Below the pieces are notes generated by a model, which saw only the letters and a program-made list of their open reading frames with translations, did no database searches and was not told where the DNA came from. A DNA stretch of 64,000 nt from Croceibacterium mercuriale (GTDB lineage Bacteria > Pseudomonadota > Alphaproteobacteria > Sphingomonadales > Sphingomonadaceae). The stretch is from assembly GCF_000802385.1 (NCBI RefSeq), contig NZ_JTDN01000002.1, forward strand, positions 434,001-498,000, given 5' to 3'. This document shows, piece after piece, positions 17,459 through 26,501 of this stretch (position 1 is the first letter of the stretch; each line of letters begins with the position of its first letter). Both the position numbers and the translations under genes were made by a program.

Positions 17459-19885
17459 ATGAGACAGGCAGGGATCTGCAGCATCATCGGCGCCACGCTG
17501 CTGGCATCCACCGCGATGGCGCAGGACGCCGGGCCGGTGGCAGGCGCGTCGGCCAGCACCGCCCATCCGGACCTGTGGCCGCAGGCGCGCAGCCGCGGCC
17601 TGGTCGATCCCGCGACCGAGGCCTTCGTGACCGAACTGATGACCCGGATGAGCCTGGAGGAGAAGGTCGGCCAGATGATCCAGGCCGATACCAGCGCGAT
17701 CACGCCCGATGATCTGCGCCGCTATCCGCTCGGATCCATCCTGTCGGGCGGCAGCTCGCCCCCGCTGGGCAGGCCCGACCGCTCGCCCGGTCCGGACTGG
17801 GCCGCCACGGTGAACGCGTTCGAGGCGGTGGCAATGGAGCCGCGCACCGGCCACACCGCGATCCCGCTGATCTTCGGCATCGATGCGGTGCACGGCAACA
17901 ACAATGTCGTCGGCGCCACCCTCTTCCCGCACAACATCGCGCTGGGGGCGACCCGCAATCTCGACCTGACCCGCCGCATCGGCGATGCCACCGCGCAGGA
18001 GACGGCGGCGGCCGGCATTCACTGGGCATTCGGCCCGACGCTGGCCGTGCCGCAGGACGATCGCTGGGGCCGCACCTACGAAGGCTATTCCGAAGATCCG
18101 CAGCTGGTGCGCGCCTTCTCGGGCGCGATGGTGGAAGGGCTGCAGGGCAAGCCCGGCCTGACCACTATCCAGGTCGGGCGCGTGGCGGCCAGTGCCAAGC
18201 ATTTCCTGGGGGATGGCGGCACCACCAGCGGTGTGGACCAGGGCAATACCGAACTGTCCGAGGCCGAGCTGATCGCCACCCATGCGCCGGGCTACCCGCC
18301 CGCGATCAATGGCGGGGTGATGACGATCATGGCTTCGTTCAATTCGTGGAACGGGCAGAAGATGCATGGCAACCGCTCGCTGCTGACCGATGTGCTGAAG
18401 GGGCGGATGGGGTTCGACGGGTTCATCGTGGGTGACTGGAACGGCCATGCGCAGGTGGCGGGCTGCACCAAGACCGATTGTGCCGCCAGCTTCAATGCCG
18501 GGCTGGACATGGCCATGGCACCCGACAGCTGGCAGGGCCTGTTCGACACCACGCTGGCGCAGGTGCGCGCCGGAACCATCCCCATGGAGCGGGTCGACGA
18601 TGCCGTGCGCCGCATCCTGCGGGTGAAGCACCGGCTGGGCCTGTTCGACACCGCGCGGCCCTTTGCCGACCGCCCCGGCGTGATTGGCGCACCCGCGCAT
18701 CGGGCGATCGCGCGCGAGGCAGTGCGGCAATCGCTGGTACTGCTGAAGAACGATGGCGTCCTGCCGCTGCGGCCTGACGCCAAGCTGCTGGTCGCCGGGA
18801 CCCATGCCGACGATATCGGCCTGCAGTCGGGCGGCTGGACGCTGAGCTGGCAGGGCGACGGCAACAGCAATGCCGACTTCCCCAATGCGCAGTCGATCTA
18901 TGCCGGCCTTGCCGAGGCGGTACGGGCCGGCGGCGGATCGGCGACGCTGAGCGCCGACGGCAGCTTCACCGACCGGCCCGACGCCGCGATCGTGGTGTTC
19001 GGCGAGATGCCTTACGCCGAAGGGCGCGGCGACGTGCGCACGCTGGAGTTCGAGGCGGGCGACAAGCAATCCTTGGCGCTGCTGCAGCGGCTGAAGGCGG
19101 CGGGCATCCCCACCGTCTCCGTATTCCTGTCCGGCCGGCCATTATGGGTCAATCCGGAGCTGAACCAGTCCGACGCCTTCGTCGCCGGCTGGCTGCCGGG
19201 GTCGGAGGGCGGCGGCATCGCCGATGTGCTGATCGCCGGCCCCGATGGCGCGCCCCGGCACGATTTCCGCGGGCGGCTGTCCTTCAGCTGGCCGAAGACC
19301 GCCGGGCAGTTCACGCTGAACGTCGGGCAGGACGGGTACGACCCGCTGTTCCCGTACGATTACGGCCTGTCCTATGCACAGGGCGGCAGCGTGCCGCAGC
19401 TGGCAGAGGAAGCCGGCGTGGATGCGAGCCTGGCCAATACCGGCGTGTTCTTCGCCCGCGGCCGCGTACCCGGACCCTTCGCCCTGCAGCTCGACGACAC
19501 GGTCACGCAAGGTGCGGTGGACAGCCCCCTATTGCAGGAAGGCGCGCTGCAGCTGCGCTGGCGCGGCGCAGGCACGGCACGCATCACGGGGCCGGAACTG
19601 GCCCTCAGCCGCGAAACCAACGGCGATACCGCGCTACAGCTGCAATATCGCATGGACCGGGTGCCGGCCGGACCGGTGCAGCTGACCCTGGGCAACGGGG
19701 CGCTGGACGTGGCGGGTCTGCTGGTGGCGGGCGGCTGGCGCAGCTTGCGCGTGCCGCTGCATTGCTTCGCGCCGGCGACGGCAGACGCGCCGGTGACGAT
19801 CCGCGCGGCCCCCCCCTTCACGCTTTCGCTGGCCGAGGCGCGGCTGGTCAACGGTCCGGAGGGTGCGCAATGCCCGGCAAAGTGA
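17459..19885 (+). CDS. Glycoside hydrolase family 3 exo-beta-glycosidase (xylosidase or glucosidase), copy 1
   Basis: 808-residue secreted GH3 enzyme cleaving terminal beta-linked sugars from oligosaccharides. Signal peptide to about STAMAQD (residue 23). The N-terminal TIM-like barrel begins [26 protein letters not shown] and [10 protein letters not shown] are substrate-binding signatures. The nucleophile is D326 in [10 protein letters not shown], followed by the second alpha/beta sandwich domain and a long C-terminal region (from about residue 640) of the ExoP/1,4-beta-glucosidase type rather than a fibronectin-III end. That subtype is commonly annotated as glucan 1,4-beta-glucosidase, so glucosidase activity is a real alternative. 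Good Shine-Dalgarno GGGAGGAC before ATG. The end overlaps the next gene by 16 bases. Confidence 0.85.
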   Translation: MRQAGICSIIGATLLASTAMAQDAGPVAGASASTAHPDLWPQARSRGLVDPATEAFVTELMTRMSLEEKVGQMIQADTSAITPDDLRRYPLGSILSGGSSPPLGRPDRSPGPDWAATVNAFEAVAMEPRTGHTAIPLIFGIDAVHGNNNVVGATLFPHNIALGATRNLDLTRRIGDATAQETAAAGIHWAFGPTLAVPQDDRWGRTYEGYSEDPQLVRAFSGAMVEGLQGKPGLTTIQVGRVAASAKHFLGDGGTTSGVDQGNTELSEAELIATHAPGYPPAINGGVMTIMASFNSWNGQKMHGNRSLLTDVLKGRMGFDGFIVGDWNGHAQVAGCTKTDCAASFNAGLDMAMAPDSWQGLFDTTLAQVRAGTIPMERVDDAVRRILRVKHRLGLFDTARPFADRPGVIGAPAHRAIAREAVRQSLVLLKNDGVLPLRPDAKLLVAGTHADDIGLQSGGWTLSWQGDGNSNADFPNAQSIYAGLAEAVRAGGGSATLSADGSFTDRPDAAIVVFGEMPYAEGRGDVRTLEFEAGDKQSLALLQRLKAAGIPTVSVFLSGRPLWVNPELNQSDAFVAGWLPGSEGGGIADVLIAGPDGAPRHDFRGRLSFSWPKTAGQFTLNVGQDGYDPLFPYDYGLSYAQGGSVPQLAEEAGVDASLANTGVFFARGRVPGPFALQLDDTVTQGAVDSPLLQEGALQLRWRGAGTARITGPELALSRETNGDTALQLQYRMDRVPAGPVQLTLGNGALDVAGLLVAGGWRSLRVPLHCFAPATADAPVTIRAAPPFTLSLAEARLVNGPEGAQCPAK

Positions 19886-21954
19886 CCACGGGTTGGCTGG
19901 CCGCCGCCACCGCGCTGCTGCTGGCCAGCGGCGCGGCGGCGCAGGACTGGACCGCCAGCTGGGGCACGGCGCAGATCCGGGTGGAGGGTGCGGATGCCGA
20001 AAAGGCGCCGCTGGCCGGCCCACTCACCGTCCGGCAGGCGGTGCGCCTGTCGCTGGGCGGACCGCGCCTGCGGGTGCGCCTGTCCAACCTGTTCGGCACG
20101 CAGCCGCTGCTGGTGGATGGCGCCAGCGTGGGACTGCTGGCCACGACGGGGCGGGCGGCGGTGCAGGCCACGACGCCGCTGACCTTTGCCGGTGCGCGTT
20201 GGGTGCGCATCCCAGCAGGGGCAGAGATGTATTCCGATCCGGTGGAGCTGGCGACGCAGGCCGGGTCCGACCTGGCGGTAACGCTGCACCTGCCAGCGCC
20301 GCCGGAGGTCCGCACGGGCCATCCGGGATCGCGTTCGATCGCCTTCACGCTGCCCGGCGACCGGGTGGCGGATGCCGCCTTTGCCGGGGCGGCCCTCCTG
20401 CCCGGGTGGCACCTGCTGGCCGATGTCGAGGTGGATGCGCCTGCAGAGGTCGCGCCGGCGCGCACGATCGTGGCAATCGGGGACAGCATCACCGATGGCT
20501 ACGGCGTGCAGCCGGACACGCACCGGCGCTGGACCGATGCGCTGCTCACCCGCCTGCGCGACCATCCGGCGACGGAGCATGTCAGCGTCATCAACACCGG
20601 GATCGGCGGCAACCGCATGCTGCTGGACGGGACCGGCCCCAACCTGCTGGCGCGGTTCGACCGGGACGTGATCGCCCGCAGCGGGGTGACCGATGCCATC
20701 CTGCTGGAAGGGATCAACGACCTGGGCGTGCTGACCCGCGATGCCCCTGCCACACCGGAGGACCATGCCCGCATCGTGGCGGAGGTGACCGGCGCCTATC
20801 GCCAGCTGGCGGAGCGTGCGCACGCCCACGGCATCCGCCTGATCGGCGGCACGATCACGCCCTTTGTCGGCAACGAATACTACCATCCGGGACCGGAGAG
20901 CGAGGCGGACCGGCAGGCGATCAATGCCTTCATTCGCACCAGTAACGTGTTCGACGCGGTGATCGACTTCGACGCCGCGCTGCGCGATCCGGCCGATTCG
21001 TCGCGAATGCTGCCGGCCTACGATTCCGGCGACCACCTGCACCCGTCCCCGGACGGCTATGCCGCCATGGCGAAGGCGGTGCCGGTGGAGATGTTCGCGG
21101 GTGCGGCCAGTGATGCGCCGCTGCTGGCAATCACGGTGGACGACCTGCCGGCGCATGGCCCCTTGCCGCCGGGCGAGACGCATCTGGCGGTCACGCGGGC
21201 GCTGGTCGCCGCCTTCCATGATGCCGGCGCGACCGCGCCGATGGGCTTCCTCAACGCCGCCAAGCTGGCGGATGACAGTGATGGCGAGGCGGTGCTGCGG
21301 GCCTGGCGGCAGGCAGGCTTCCCGCTGGGCAATCACAGCTGGTCGCACCCCAACGTGAACACGCTATCTCCTGCGGGCTTTGCCGACGAGATCGCCCGCA
21401 ACGAGCCAGTCCTCGCCCGGCTGATGGAAGGGGAGGACTGGCGCTGGTTTCGCTACCCCTTCCTGTCAGAAGGGCGCGACCCGGCGCAGCTGGCGGCGGG
21501 GCGGGCGGCGTTACGCGAAGGTGGCTACCGCGTCGCGCCGGTGACGATGGATTTTGGCGACTGGGCCTGGAACGGGGCCTATGCCCGCTGCCTGGCGAAG
21601 GGTGATGCAGCGGCCATCACCGCGCTGGAGGACAGCTTCCTCGACGCCGCACGCCAGGCGGCGCTGAATGCCCGGGCGCTGGCACAGGGCGCAGTCGGGC
21701 GCGACATCCCCTATGTGCTGCTGCTGCATGCCGGCGCGTTCGACGCCCGCATGATGCCGCGGCTGCTGGCACTGTACCGCGCGCTCGGCTTCCGCTTCGT
21801 GCCGGTGGAGCAGGCCACGGCCGACCCGTTCTACGCCGCCGCCATCGACCTGTCGCTGCCCGGCCCTAGCCCGCGGTTGCAGGACGCAGCCAAGGCCCGC
21901 GGGATCGCGGTTCCCGCCGCTGTCCCGCGCCCGGCCGACAGCGTCTGCAGCTGA
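19870..21954 (+). CDS. SGNH/GDSL hydrolase fused to a polysaccharide deacetylase (CE4-like)
   Basis: 694-residue secreted two-domain esterase. After a signal peptide (to about AAAQDW, residue 26) and a beta-sandwich segment, the SGNH domain carries block I AIGDSITDG with S206, block II GIGGNRM, block III GINDLG, and D388-x-x-H391 in GDHLHPSPDGY. From about residue 415 a NodB-like domain follows with all three metal/catalytic motifs: VDD (D424, D425), HSWSH (H489, H493) and RYPF. The likely role is removing acetyl groups from xylan or oligosaccharides; each domain alone is a known acetyl-xylan esterase type, while the combination is unusual. Overlaps the end of the GH3 gene by 16 bases and is surely cotranscribed with it. 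Substrate is inferred. Confidence 0.85.
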   Translation: MPGKVTTGWLAAATALLLASGAAAQDWTASWGTAQIRVEGADAEKAPLAGPLTVRQAVRLSLGGPRLRVRLSNLFGTQPLLVDGASVGLLATTGRAAVQATTPLTFAGARWVRIPAGAEMYSDPVELATQAGSDLAVTLHLPAPPEVRTGHPGSRSIAFTLPGDRVADAAFAGAALLPGWHLLADVEVDAPAEVAPARTIVAIGDSITDGYGVQPDTHRRWTDALLTRLRDHPATEHVSVINTGIGGNRMLLDGTGPNLLARFDRDVIARSGVTDAILLEGINDLGVLTRDAPATPEDHARIVAEVTGAYRQLAERAHAHGIRLIGGTITPFVGNEYYHPGPESEADRQAINAFIRTSNVFDAVIDFDAALRDPADSSRMLPAYDSGDHLHPSPDGYAAMAKAVPVEMFAGAASDAPLLAITVDDLPAHGPLPPGETHLAVTRALVAAFHDAGATAPMGFLNAAKLADDSDGEAVLRAWRQAGFPLGNHSWSHPNVNTLSPAGFADEIARNEPVLARLMEGEDWRWFRYPFLSEGRDPAQLAAGRAALREGGYRVAPVTMDFGDWAWNGAYARCLAKGDAAAITALEDSFLDAARQAALNARALAQGAVGRDIPYVLLLHAGAFDARMMPRLLALYRALGFRFVPVEQATADPFYAAAIDLSLPGPSPRLQDAAKARGIAVPAAVPRPADSVCS

Positions 21955-21958
21955 CAGC

Positions 21959-21992
21959 AAAAAGGGCGGGGCGCCACCCGGCTGCCCCGCCC
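21959..21992 (-). terminator. Terminator of the sugar porter gene, shared by convergent genes
   Basis: The stem GGGCGGGGC (21964-21972) pairs with GCCCCGCCC (21984-21992). On the minus strand it is followed by a run of five T residues (A at 21959-21963 on plus), so it is a true terminator for the transporter gene and probably also stops read-through from the esterase. Confidence 0.75.
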
Positions 21993-22014
21993 CATGATCA
22001 GCCGGCCGGCAGGG

Positions 22015-23445
22015 TCAGCCCTGCATTTCCTCCAGCTCCTTGCCCTTGGTCTCCTTGATGAACCGCTTCACCAGGAAGAAGCTGAGCAGGGCGCATACGG
22101 CGTAGAAGCTGTAGCTGGCCGCCAGCCCGAGTGCCGATGCCATGATCGGGAAGCTCTGCGCGATCAGGTAGTTGGAAAACCACTGCGCGAAGCCGCACAC
22201 CGCCAGCGCGGACCCGCGGATCTGGTTGGGGAACATCTCGCCCAGCATGACCCACATGATCGGGCCCCAGCTGATGTTGAAGAAGATCACGTACAGGTTG
22301 GCCGCGATCAGTGCCGTGGTGCCCAGGTTGGATGACAGCTGCAGCTGCCCTGCCGCATCCAGCGTGCCGTTGGAGAACACATAGACCAGCATGAACAGCG
22401 TCACCGTCATGCCGGCCGAACCGATCAGCAGCAGCGGCTTGCGCCCGATCCGGTCCACCAGCGCGATGGTCAGGAAACAGGCGGCGATCGACACGAAGCC
22501 CGACACGATGTTGATCAGCAACGACTGGTCTTCGGTGAAGCCGGCCAGCTGCCACAGGGTGGAGCCGTAATAGAAGATCACGTTGATGCCGACCAGCTGC
22601 TGGAACACCGCCAGCACCAGACCCGCCCACACGATCGGACGCAGGAAGGTGCCGGGGGCGCGCACGTCCGACAGTTTGGGTGCCTGCTGGCCGGCAAAGC
22701 TGTTCTGGATCTCCACCAGCTTGGCCTTGGCCACCGTTTCGCCAAACAGGCGGGTCAGCACGGTGCTGGCATGGTCGTGGCGGCCCTTGGCGACCAGGAA
22801 GCGCGGGGATTCCGGGATGAAGAACAGCGCGACCAGGAACACGGCGGCGGGCACGGCCTGCATCAGGTACATCCAGCGCCAGGCTTCCAGCCCGAGCCAC
22901 CAGATGTTGGTGGAAGCGCCGGCCGCCTGCGCCAGGAAGTAGTTCACCACGAAGGCGGTGGTCAGCCCGGTGATGATCATGATCTGCTGCACCGTCGTCA
23001 TCCGCCCGCGGATATGCGCCGGTGCGACTTCGGAGATGTAGGCCGGCGACAGCACGCTGGCCGCGCCGACGGAAATACCGCCGGCGATGCGCGCCAGCAC
23101 GAACACCAGCTGGTTGGCGGCGAAGCCCTGGATCAGGGCGCCGATCAGGAACAGCAGCGCCGCCAGGCGCAGCACGTTGCGCCGGCCGATGCTGTCGGCC
23201 AGCGTCGCGGCGGAGAAGGCGCCGATAAAGCAGCCGATGAGCAGCGATCCGACGGTGAACCCCAGCCCCCCTTCAGACAGGCCGAATGCGGTGGTCAGCC
23301 CTTCCTGCGTGCCGTTCACCGCGCCGCTGTCATAGCCGAACAGCAGGCCGCCGATCGTCGCGACCGACACGATCGCGGCGATGAAGCCCATGTTCGCCCG
23401 CTCCGGCGGCGCCCCGAGGCTCGCGCCCCCTCCGATATTGCTCAT
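22015..23445 (-). CDS. MFS sugar porter, XylE-like (probable xylose:H+ symporter)
   Basis: 476-residue inner-membrane permease with about 12 transmembrane segments. Sugar-porter signatures are intact: ADSIGRRNVLRL and VDRIGRKPLLLIG (the RxGRR loops), PESPRFLVAKGR at the middle of the protein, and the sugar-binding helix QQLVGINVIFYYG. Located directly downstream of xylonate dehydratase on the same strand (25-base gap), so it should move xylose, or less likely another pentose or short oligosaccharide. The start MSNIGGG (23445) follows GGGATGAGGG; the longer open frame upstream only overlaps the dehydratase gene. A terminator follows. Confidence 0.88.
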   Translation of the reverse strand: MSNIGGGASLGAPPERANMGFIAAIVSVATIGGLLFGYDSGAVNGTQEGLTTAFGLSEGGLGFTVGSLLIGCFIGAFSAATLADSIGRRNVLRLAALLFLIGALIQGFAANQLVFVLARIAGGISVGAASVLSPAYISEVAPAHIRGRMTTVQQIMIITGLTTAFVVNYFLAQAAGASTNIWWLGLEAWRWMYLMQAVPAAVFLVALFFIPESPRFLVAKGRHDHASTVLTRLFGETVAKAKLVEIQNSFAGQQAPKLSDVRAPGTFLRPIVWAGLVLAVFQQLVGINVIFYYGSTLWQLAGFTEDQSLLINIVSGFVSIAACFLTIALVDRIGRKPLLLIGSAGMTVTLFMLVYVFSNGTLDAAGQLQLSSNLGTTALIAANLYVIFFNISWGPIMWVMLGEMFPNQIRGSALAVCGFAQWFSNYLIAQSFPIMASALGLAASYSFYAVCALLSFFLVKRFIKETKGKELEEMQG

Positions 23446-23470
23446 TCCCTCATCCCTATCCTGAAATTGT

Positions 23471-25252
23471 TCAGTGATTATGTCGCGGCGTCCGCTCCGC
23501 GATCCCACGATATTTGAGCGCGAAGTCCAGCACGCCGCCATCGGCCAGCTGGCCGACCTTTTCGCGGTAGAGCTCTTCCCATGGGCTGTTGCTGGCAGGC
23601 ACGGCCGGCGGCGGCGCCTCCGCCCGGCGGCGGGCGATCTCCGCCTCGTCGACCTGCGCATCGCAGCGGCCGGTGTTGAGGTCGATGTGGATGATGTCGC
23701 CATCGCGCAGCCAGGCCAGCCCGCCGCCCGCCGCGCTTTCGGGCGAGACGTTGAGGATGGACGGGCTGTCCGACGTGCCCGACTGCCGCCCGTCTCCCAT
23801 GGTCGGCAGGGTAAGCACGCCGCGTTGGATCAGCGCGTCTGGCGGCTGCATGTTGACCACCTCCGCCGAACCGGGCCAGCCCAGCGGGCCGGAGCCACGG
23901 ATCACCAGGATCGTGCGCTCGTCGATCTCCAGCGCGGGATCGTTGATCCGGTCGTGGTAATCGTCCGACCCGTCGAACACCACGGCACGGGCCTCGTACA
24001 GGTTCTCCCGCCCGGGTTCGGACAGGTATCGCGCGCGGAATTCCGGCGAGATCACGCTGGTCTTCATGATCGCGAAGTCGAACAGGTTGCCGCTCAGCAC
24101 CAGGAAGCCGGCGGTTTCCTTCAGCGGCTGGTCGAACGGGCGGATCACCTCGCGGTCGGTCGCCTCGCGCCCCGCGATGTTCTCGCCGATCGACTTGCCG
24201 GTCACCGTCAGGCACCCCTCGTCCAGCTTCCCCGCCCCTGCCAGTTCGCACAGGATCGCGGGCACGCCGCCGGCGCGGTGGAAGCGTTCGCCCAGGAAGC
24301 GGCCGGCCGGCTGCACATCGGCCAGCAGCGGCAGGTCGTAGCCATGCTCCATCCAGTCGGCCGCGGTGATGGGGATGCCGGCATGGGCCGCCATCGCGTT
24401 GATGTGCGGCTGCGCGTTGGAGGAGCCGCCGATCGCGGTGCAGGTGCGGATCGCGTTCAGGAAGCTGCCGCGCGTCAGGATATCGAGCGGGCGCAGGTCC
24501 TCATACGCCATGTCGACGATGCGCTGGCCGGTGCGATAGGCCATCTGCCCGCGTTCGCGATAAGGCGCCGGGATCGCTGCGCAGCCGGGCAGCGACAGGC
24601 CTATCGCCTCGGCCACGGCGTTCATGGTGCTGGCCGTGCCCATGGTGTTGCAGTGGCCGGGCGACGGCGCGCTGTCGGTCGCGCGGCGCAGGAACTCCGC
24701 CTCGTCGATCTCGCCCGCGGCCAGCTTGCGGCGGCTGCGCCAGATCACGGTGCCCGATCCCACCAGCTCGCCTTCGTGCCAGCCATCCAGCATCGGCCCG
24801 CCGGACAGGACGATGGCCGGGATGTTGACGGTGATCGCCGCCATGATGCCGGCAGGCGTCGTCTTGTCGCAGCCGGTGGTCAGCACCACGGCATCCAGCG
24901 GATAACCGTACAGCGTTTCCGTCAGCGTCATCGCCGCCAGGTTGCGGTCCAGCGCGGCGGAGGGCCGGCGGCAGTTCTCGAAGATCGGCAGGGTGGGGAA
25001 TTCGATGGGAATACCGCCCGCGGCGATGATCCCGTCGCGCACGCGGGCAGCCAGGTCGACATGGATGCGGTTGCACGGGCTGAGGTCGCTGCCCGATTGC
25101 GCGATGCCGATGATCGGCTTGCCGGCCTGCAGCTCTTCCGGCGTCAGGCCGTGATTCATGAACCGCTCAAGATAGAGCGCGGCCATGTCTGACCGGTGGG
25201 GCGCGGCGAACCATTCGCGCGAACGGAAGGGGCGGACGGGCCGGCGATCCAT
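23471..25252 (-). CDS. xylD: D-xylonate dehydratase XylD (IlvD/Edd family)
   Basis: 593-residue Fe-S dehydratase converting D-xylonate to 2-keto-3-deoxyxylonate, second committed step of the Weimberg route. Signatures: LTTGCDKTTPAGIMAA, GHCNTMGTASTMNAVAEALG-like block (here ...AEAIG), GGSSNAQPHINA, and the C-terminal GDGRQSGTSDSPSILN. The whole chain, including the ending PRHNH, agrees closely with the Caulobacter XylD sequence as I remember it. Cysteines expected to hold the cluster (in TGCDKT and GHCNTMG) are present. ATG at 25252 is preferred to the in-frame GTG at 25261, because AGGAGA sits 9 bases before the ATG but touches the GTG. Operator E is 39 bases upstream. Confidence 0.92.
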   Translation of the reverse strand: MDRRPVRPFRSREWFAAPHRSDMAALYLERFMNHGLTPEELQAGKPIIGIAQSGSDLSPCNRIHVDLAARVRDGIIAAGGIPIEFPTLPIFENCRRPSAALDRNLAAMTLTETLYGYPLDAVVLTTGCDKTTPAGIMAAITVNIPAIVLSGGPMLDGWHEGELVGSGTVIWRSRRKLAAGEIDEAEFLRRATDSAPSPGHCNTMGTASTMNAVAEAIGLSLPGCAAIPAPYRERGQMAYRTGQRIVDMAYEDLRPLDILTRGSFLNAIRTCTAIGGSSNAQPHINAMAAHAGIPITAADWMEHGYDLPLLADVQPAGRFLGERFHRAGGVPAILCELAGAGKLDEGCLTVTGKSIGENIAGREATDREVIRPFDQPLKETAGFLVLSGNLFDFAIMKTSVISPEFRARYLSEPGRENLYEARAVVFDGSDDYHDRINDPALEIDERTILVIRGSGPLGWPGSAEVVNMQPPDALIQRGVLTLPTMGDGRQSGTSDSPSILNVSPESAAGGGLAWLRDGDIIHIDLNTGRCDAQVDEAEIARRRAEAPPPAVPASNSPWEELYREKVGQLADGGVLDFALKYRGIAERTPRHNH

Positions 25253-25290
25253 GTGACTCACTCTCCTGTGACGCTTGTCCGCGCCTAATC

Positions 25291-25304
25291 TGTGAGCGCT
25301 ACCA
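25291..25304. promoter_or_regulatory. LacI-type operator E upstream of xylD
   Basis: TGTGAGCGCTACCA, CG at 25297-25298, between the end of the LacI gene and the start of xylD (both on the minus strand). Placed to repress the xylD-porter operon. Confidence 0.6.
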
Positions 25305-25324
25305 TGACGCTGGAAGAGTGCAAG

Positions 25325-26383
25325 TCAAGGATGGCGCGAATGCGGGCGACGGCGCGGCGGCGCGTCCGATTGCCGCCGGATCAGCGTGTAGTCGAGCACG
25401 CAGTGCCGCTGTTCCGGCGGGGATTGCTGGCGGATGGCGCTGACCAGCAGGTCCACCGCCGCGCGGCTCATGTCGGCGATCGGCTGGTGGATGGTGGTCA
25501 GTTCCGGCCAGATGGTGGTGGCCAGCGTGGTATCGTCGAACCCGCACACGGTCAGGTCGCCCGGCACGTCCAGCCCGCGGCGATGGGCCACGGCCACGCT
25601 GGCGGCGGCCATGTCGTCATTGCCGGCGAAGATCGCGGTGGGTGCATCCTCCAGGTCCAGCAACTGCTCGGCCGCGTCCAGGCCCGACCGGTACGTGAAC
25701 AGCCCTGGTGCCACCAGGTCGAGGTCCAGCACCACCTCGGCATCCTCCAGCGCGGAGCAGTAGCCGGCATAACGGTGCGTGCTGGCCTTCAGCGTGGGAT
25801 TGCCCTGGATGAAGCCGATCCGCCGGTGGCCCAGTCCCAGCAGGTGTCGCGTCATGGCGTAGGCGGCCTGGCAATCGTCGATGCTGACGGCCAGCTGCCC
25901 CGCGGGTGGCACCGCGCTGCCCACCAGAACGGAGCGGACCTGTTCCTCCGCCAGCAGCCGGATGAGACCGGGCGAGTCGCACAGCGGCGGCGGCAGCAGG
26001 ATGCCGTCGACACCCGATTCGATCAGGTGGCGCGCCACCTCGATCTCGTGGTCGCCCGGCTCGCACCGTTCCACGATCAGCTGCACGTCGCGCCGGCTGG
26101 CCTGGTCCAGGCTGCCCACCAGGAATTCGCTGAGATAGCCGGCGCTGGGGTTGGAGTAGAGCAGCCCGATCCGGCTCTGCCCAGCGCCCGCCAGGCTGCG
26201 GGCGGCCGGGTTGGGTGCGTAGTTGAGCGCGCTGATCGCGCTGTTCACCAGATCCCGTGTCGCCGGACGGACATTGTTCTCGCCGTTTATGACCCGCGAC
26301 ACGGTCATCGGCGATACGCCGGCGCGCTTGGCGACATCGATGATCGTGGGGGCGGAGCGCTGTCGGCGGGAGGTTTTCACCAT
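25325..26383 (-). CDS. LacI family transcriptional regulator, probable xylan/xylose repressor
   Basis: 352 residues. The N-terminal helix-turn-helix TIIDVAKRAGVSPMTVSRVI (about residues 12-31) with hinge helix NPAARSLAG is followed by a periplasmic-binding-protein-like sensor domain (IGLLYSNPSAGYLSEFLVGS ... GFDDTTLATTIWPELTTIHQP). Recognition-helix residues after GVS are P-M. It sits in the middle of the gene set carrying TARCGYTA operators and is divergent from a GH3 gene with operator F between them, so it is the best candidate for binding those sites and for autoregulation. Start taken at MVKTSRRQ (26383); the open frame upstream runs through the operator. The inducer is unknown; xylose or a xylo-oligosaccharide is inferred. 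Confidence 0.85.
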   Translation of the reverse strand: MVKTSRRQRSAPTIIDVAKRAGVSPMTVSRVINGENNVRPATRDLVNSAISALNYAPNPAARSLAGAGQSRIGLLYSNPSAGYLSEFLVGSLDQASRRDVQLIVERCEPGDHEIEVARHLIESGVDGILLPPPLCDSPGLIRLLAEEQVRSVLVGSAVPPAGQLAVSIDDCQAAYAMTRHLLGLGHRRIGFIQGNPTLKASTHRYAGYCSALEDAEVVLDLDLVAPGLFTYRSGLDAAEQLLDLEDAPTAIFAGNDDMAAASVAVAHRRGLDVPGDLTVCGFDDTTLATTIWPELTTIHQPIADMSRAAVDLLVSAIRQQSPPEQRHCVLDYTLIRRQSDAPPRRRPHSRHP

Positions 26384-26464
26384 GTGGAACCTGCTGTCAC
26401 GATCCGGCAGGCGTGGCAATGGTGAAGCTGCCTCCGCCCTTGACAGTGACGCCTCCACCCTGTT

Positions 26465-26478
26465 CGTTAGCGTTAACA
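26465..26478. promoter_or_regulatory. LacI-type operator F between lacI and GH3 copy 2
   Basis: CGTTAGCGTTAACA; the core GTTAGCGTTAAC is palindromic except for one pair. CG at 26471-26472. It lies 24 bases before the GH3 start and 82 bases from the divergent regulator start, consistent with autoregulation. Confidence 0.65.
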
Positions 26479-26501
26479 AGAATTGCCCCGGGGATGAGGT
26501 C

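Noticed and set aside
26223-26501. N-terminal extension of the second GH3 frame
   Set aside because: It would cross the divergent LacI gene start and operator F; the twin-arginine signal begins at 26502.
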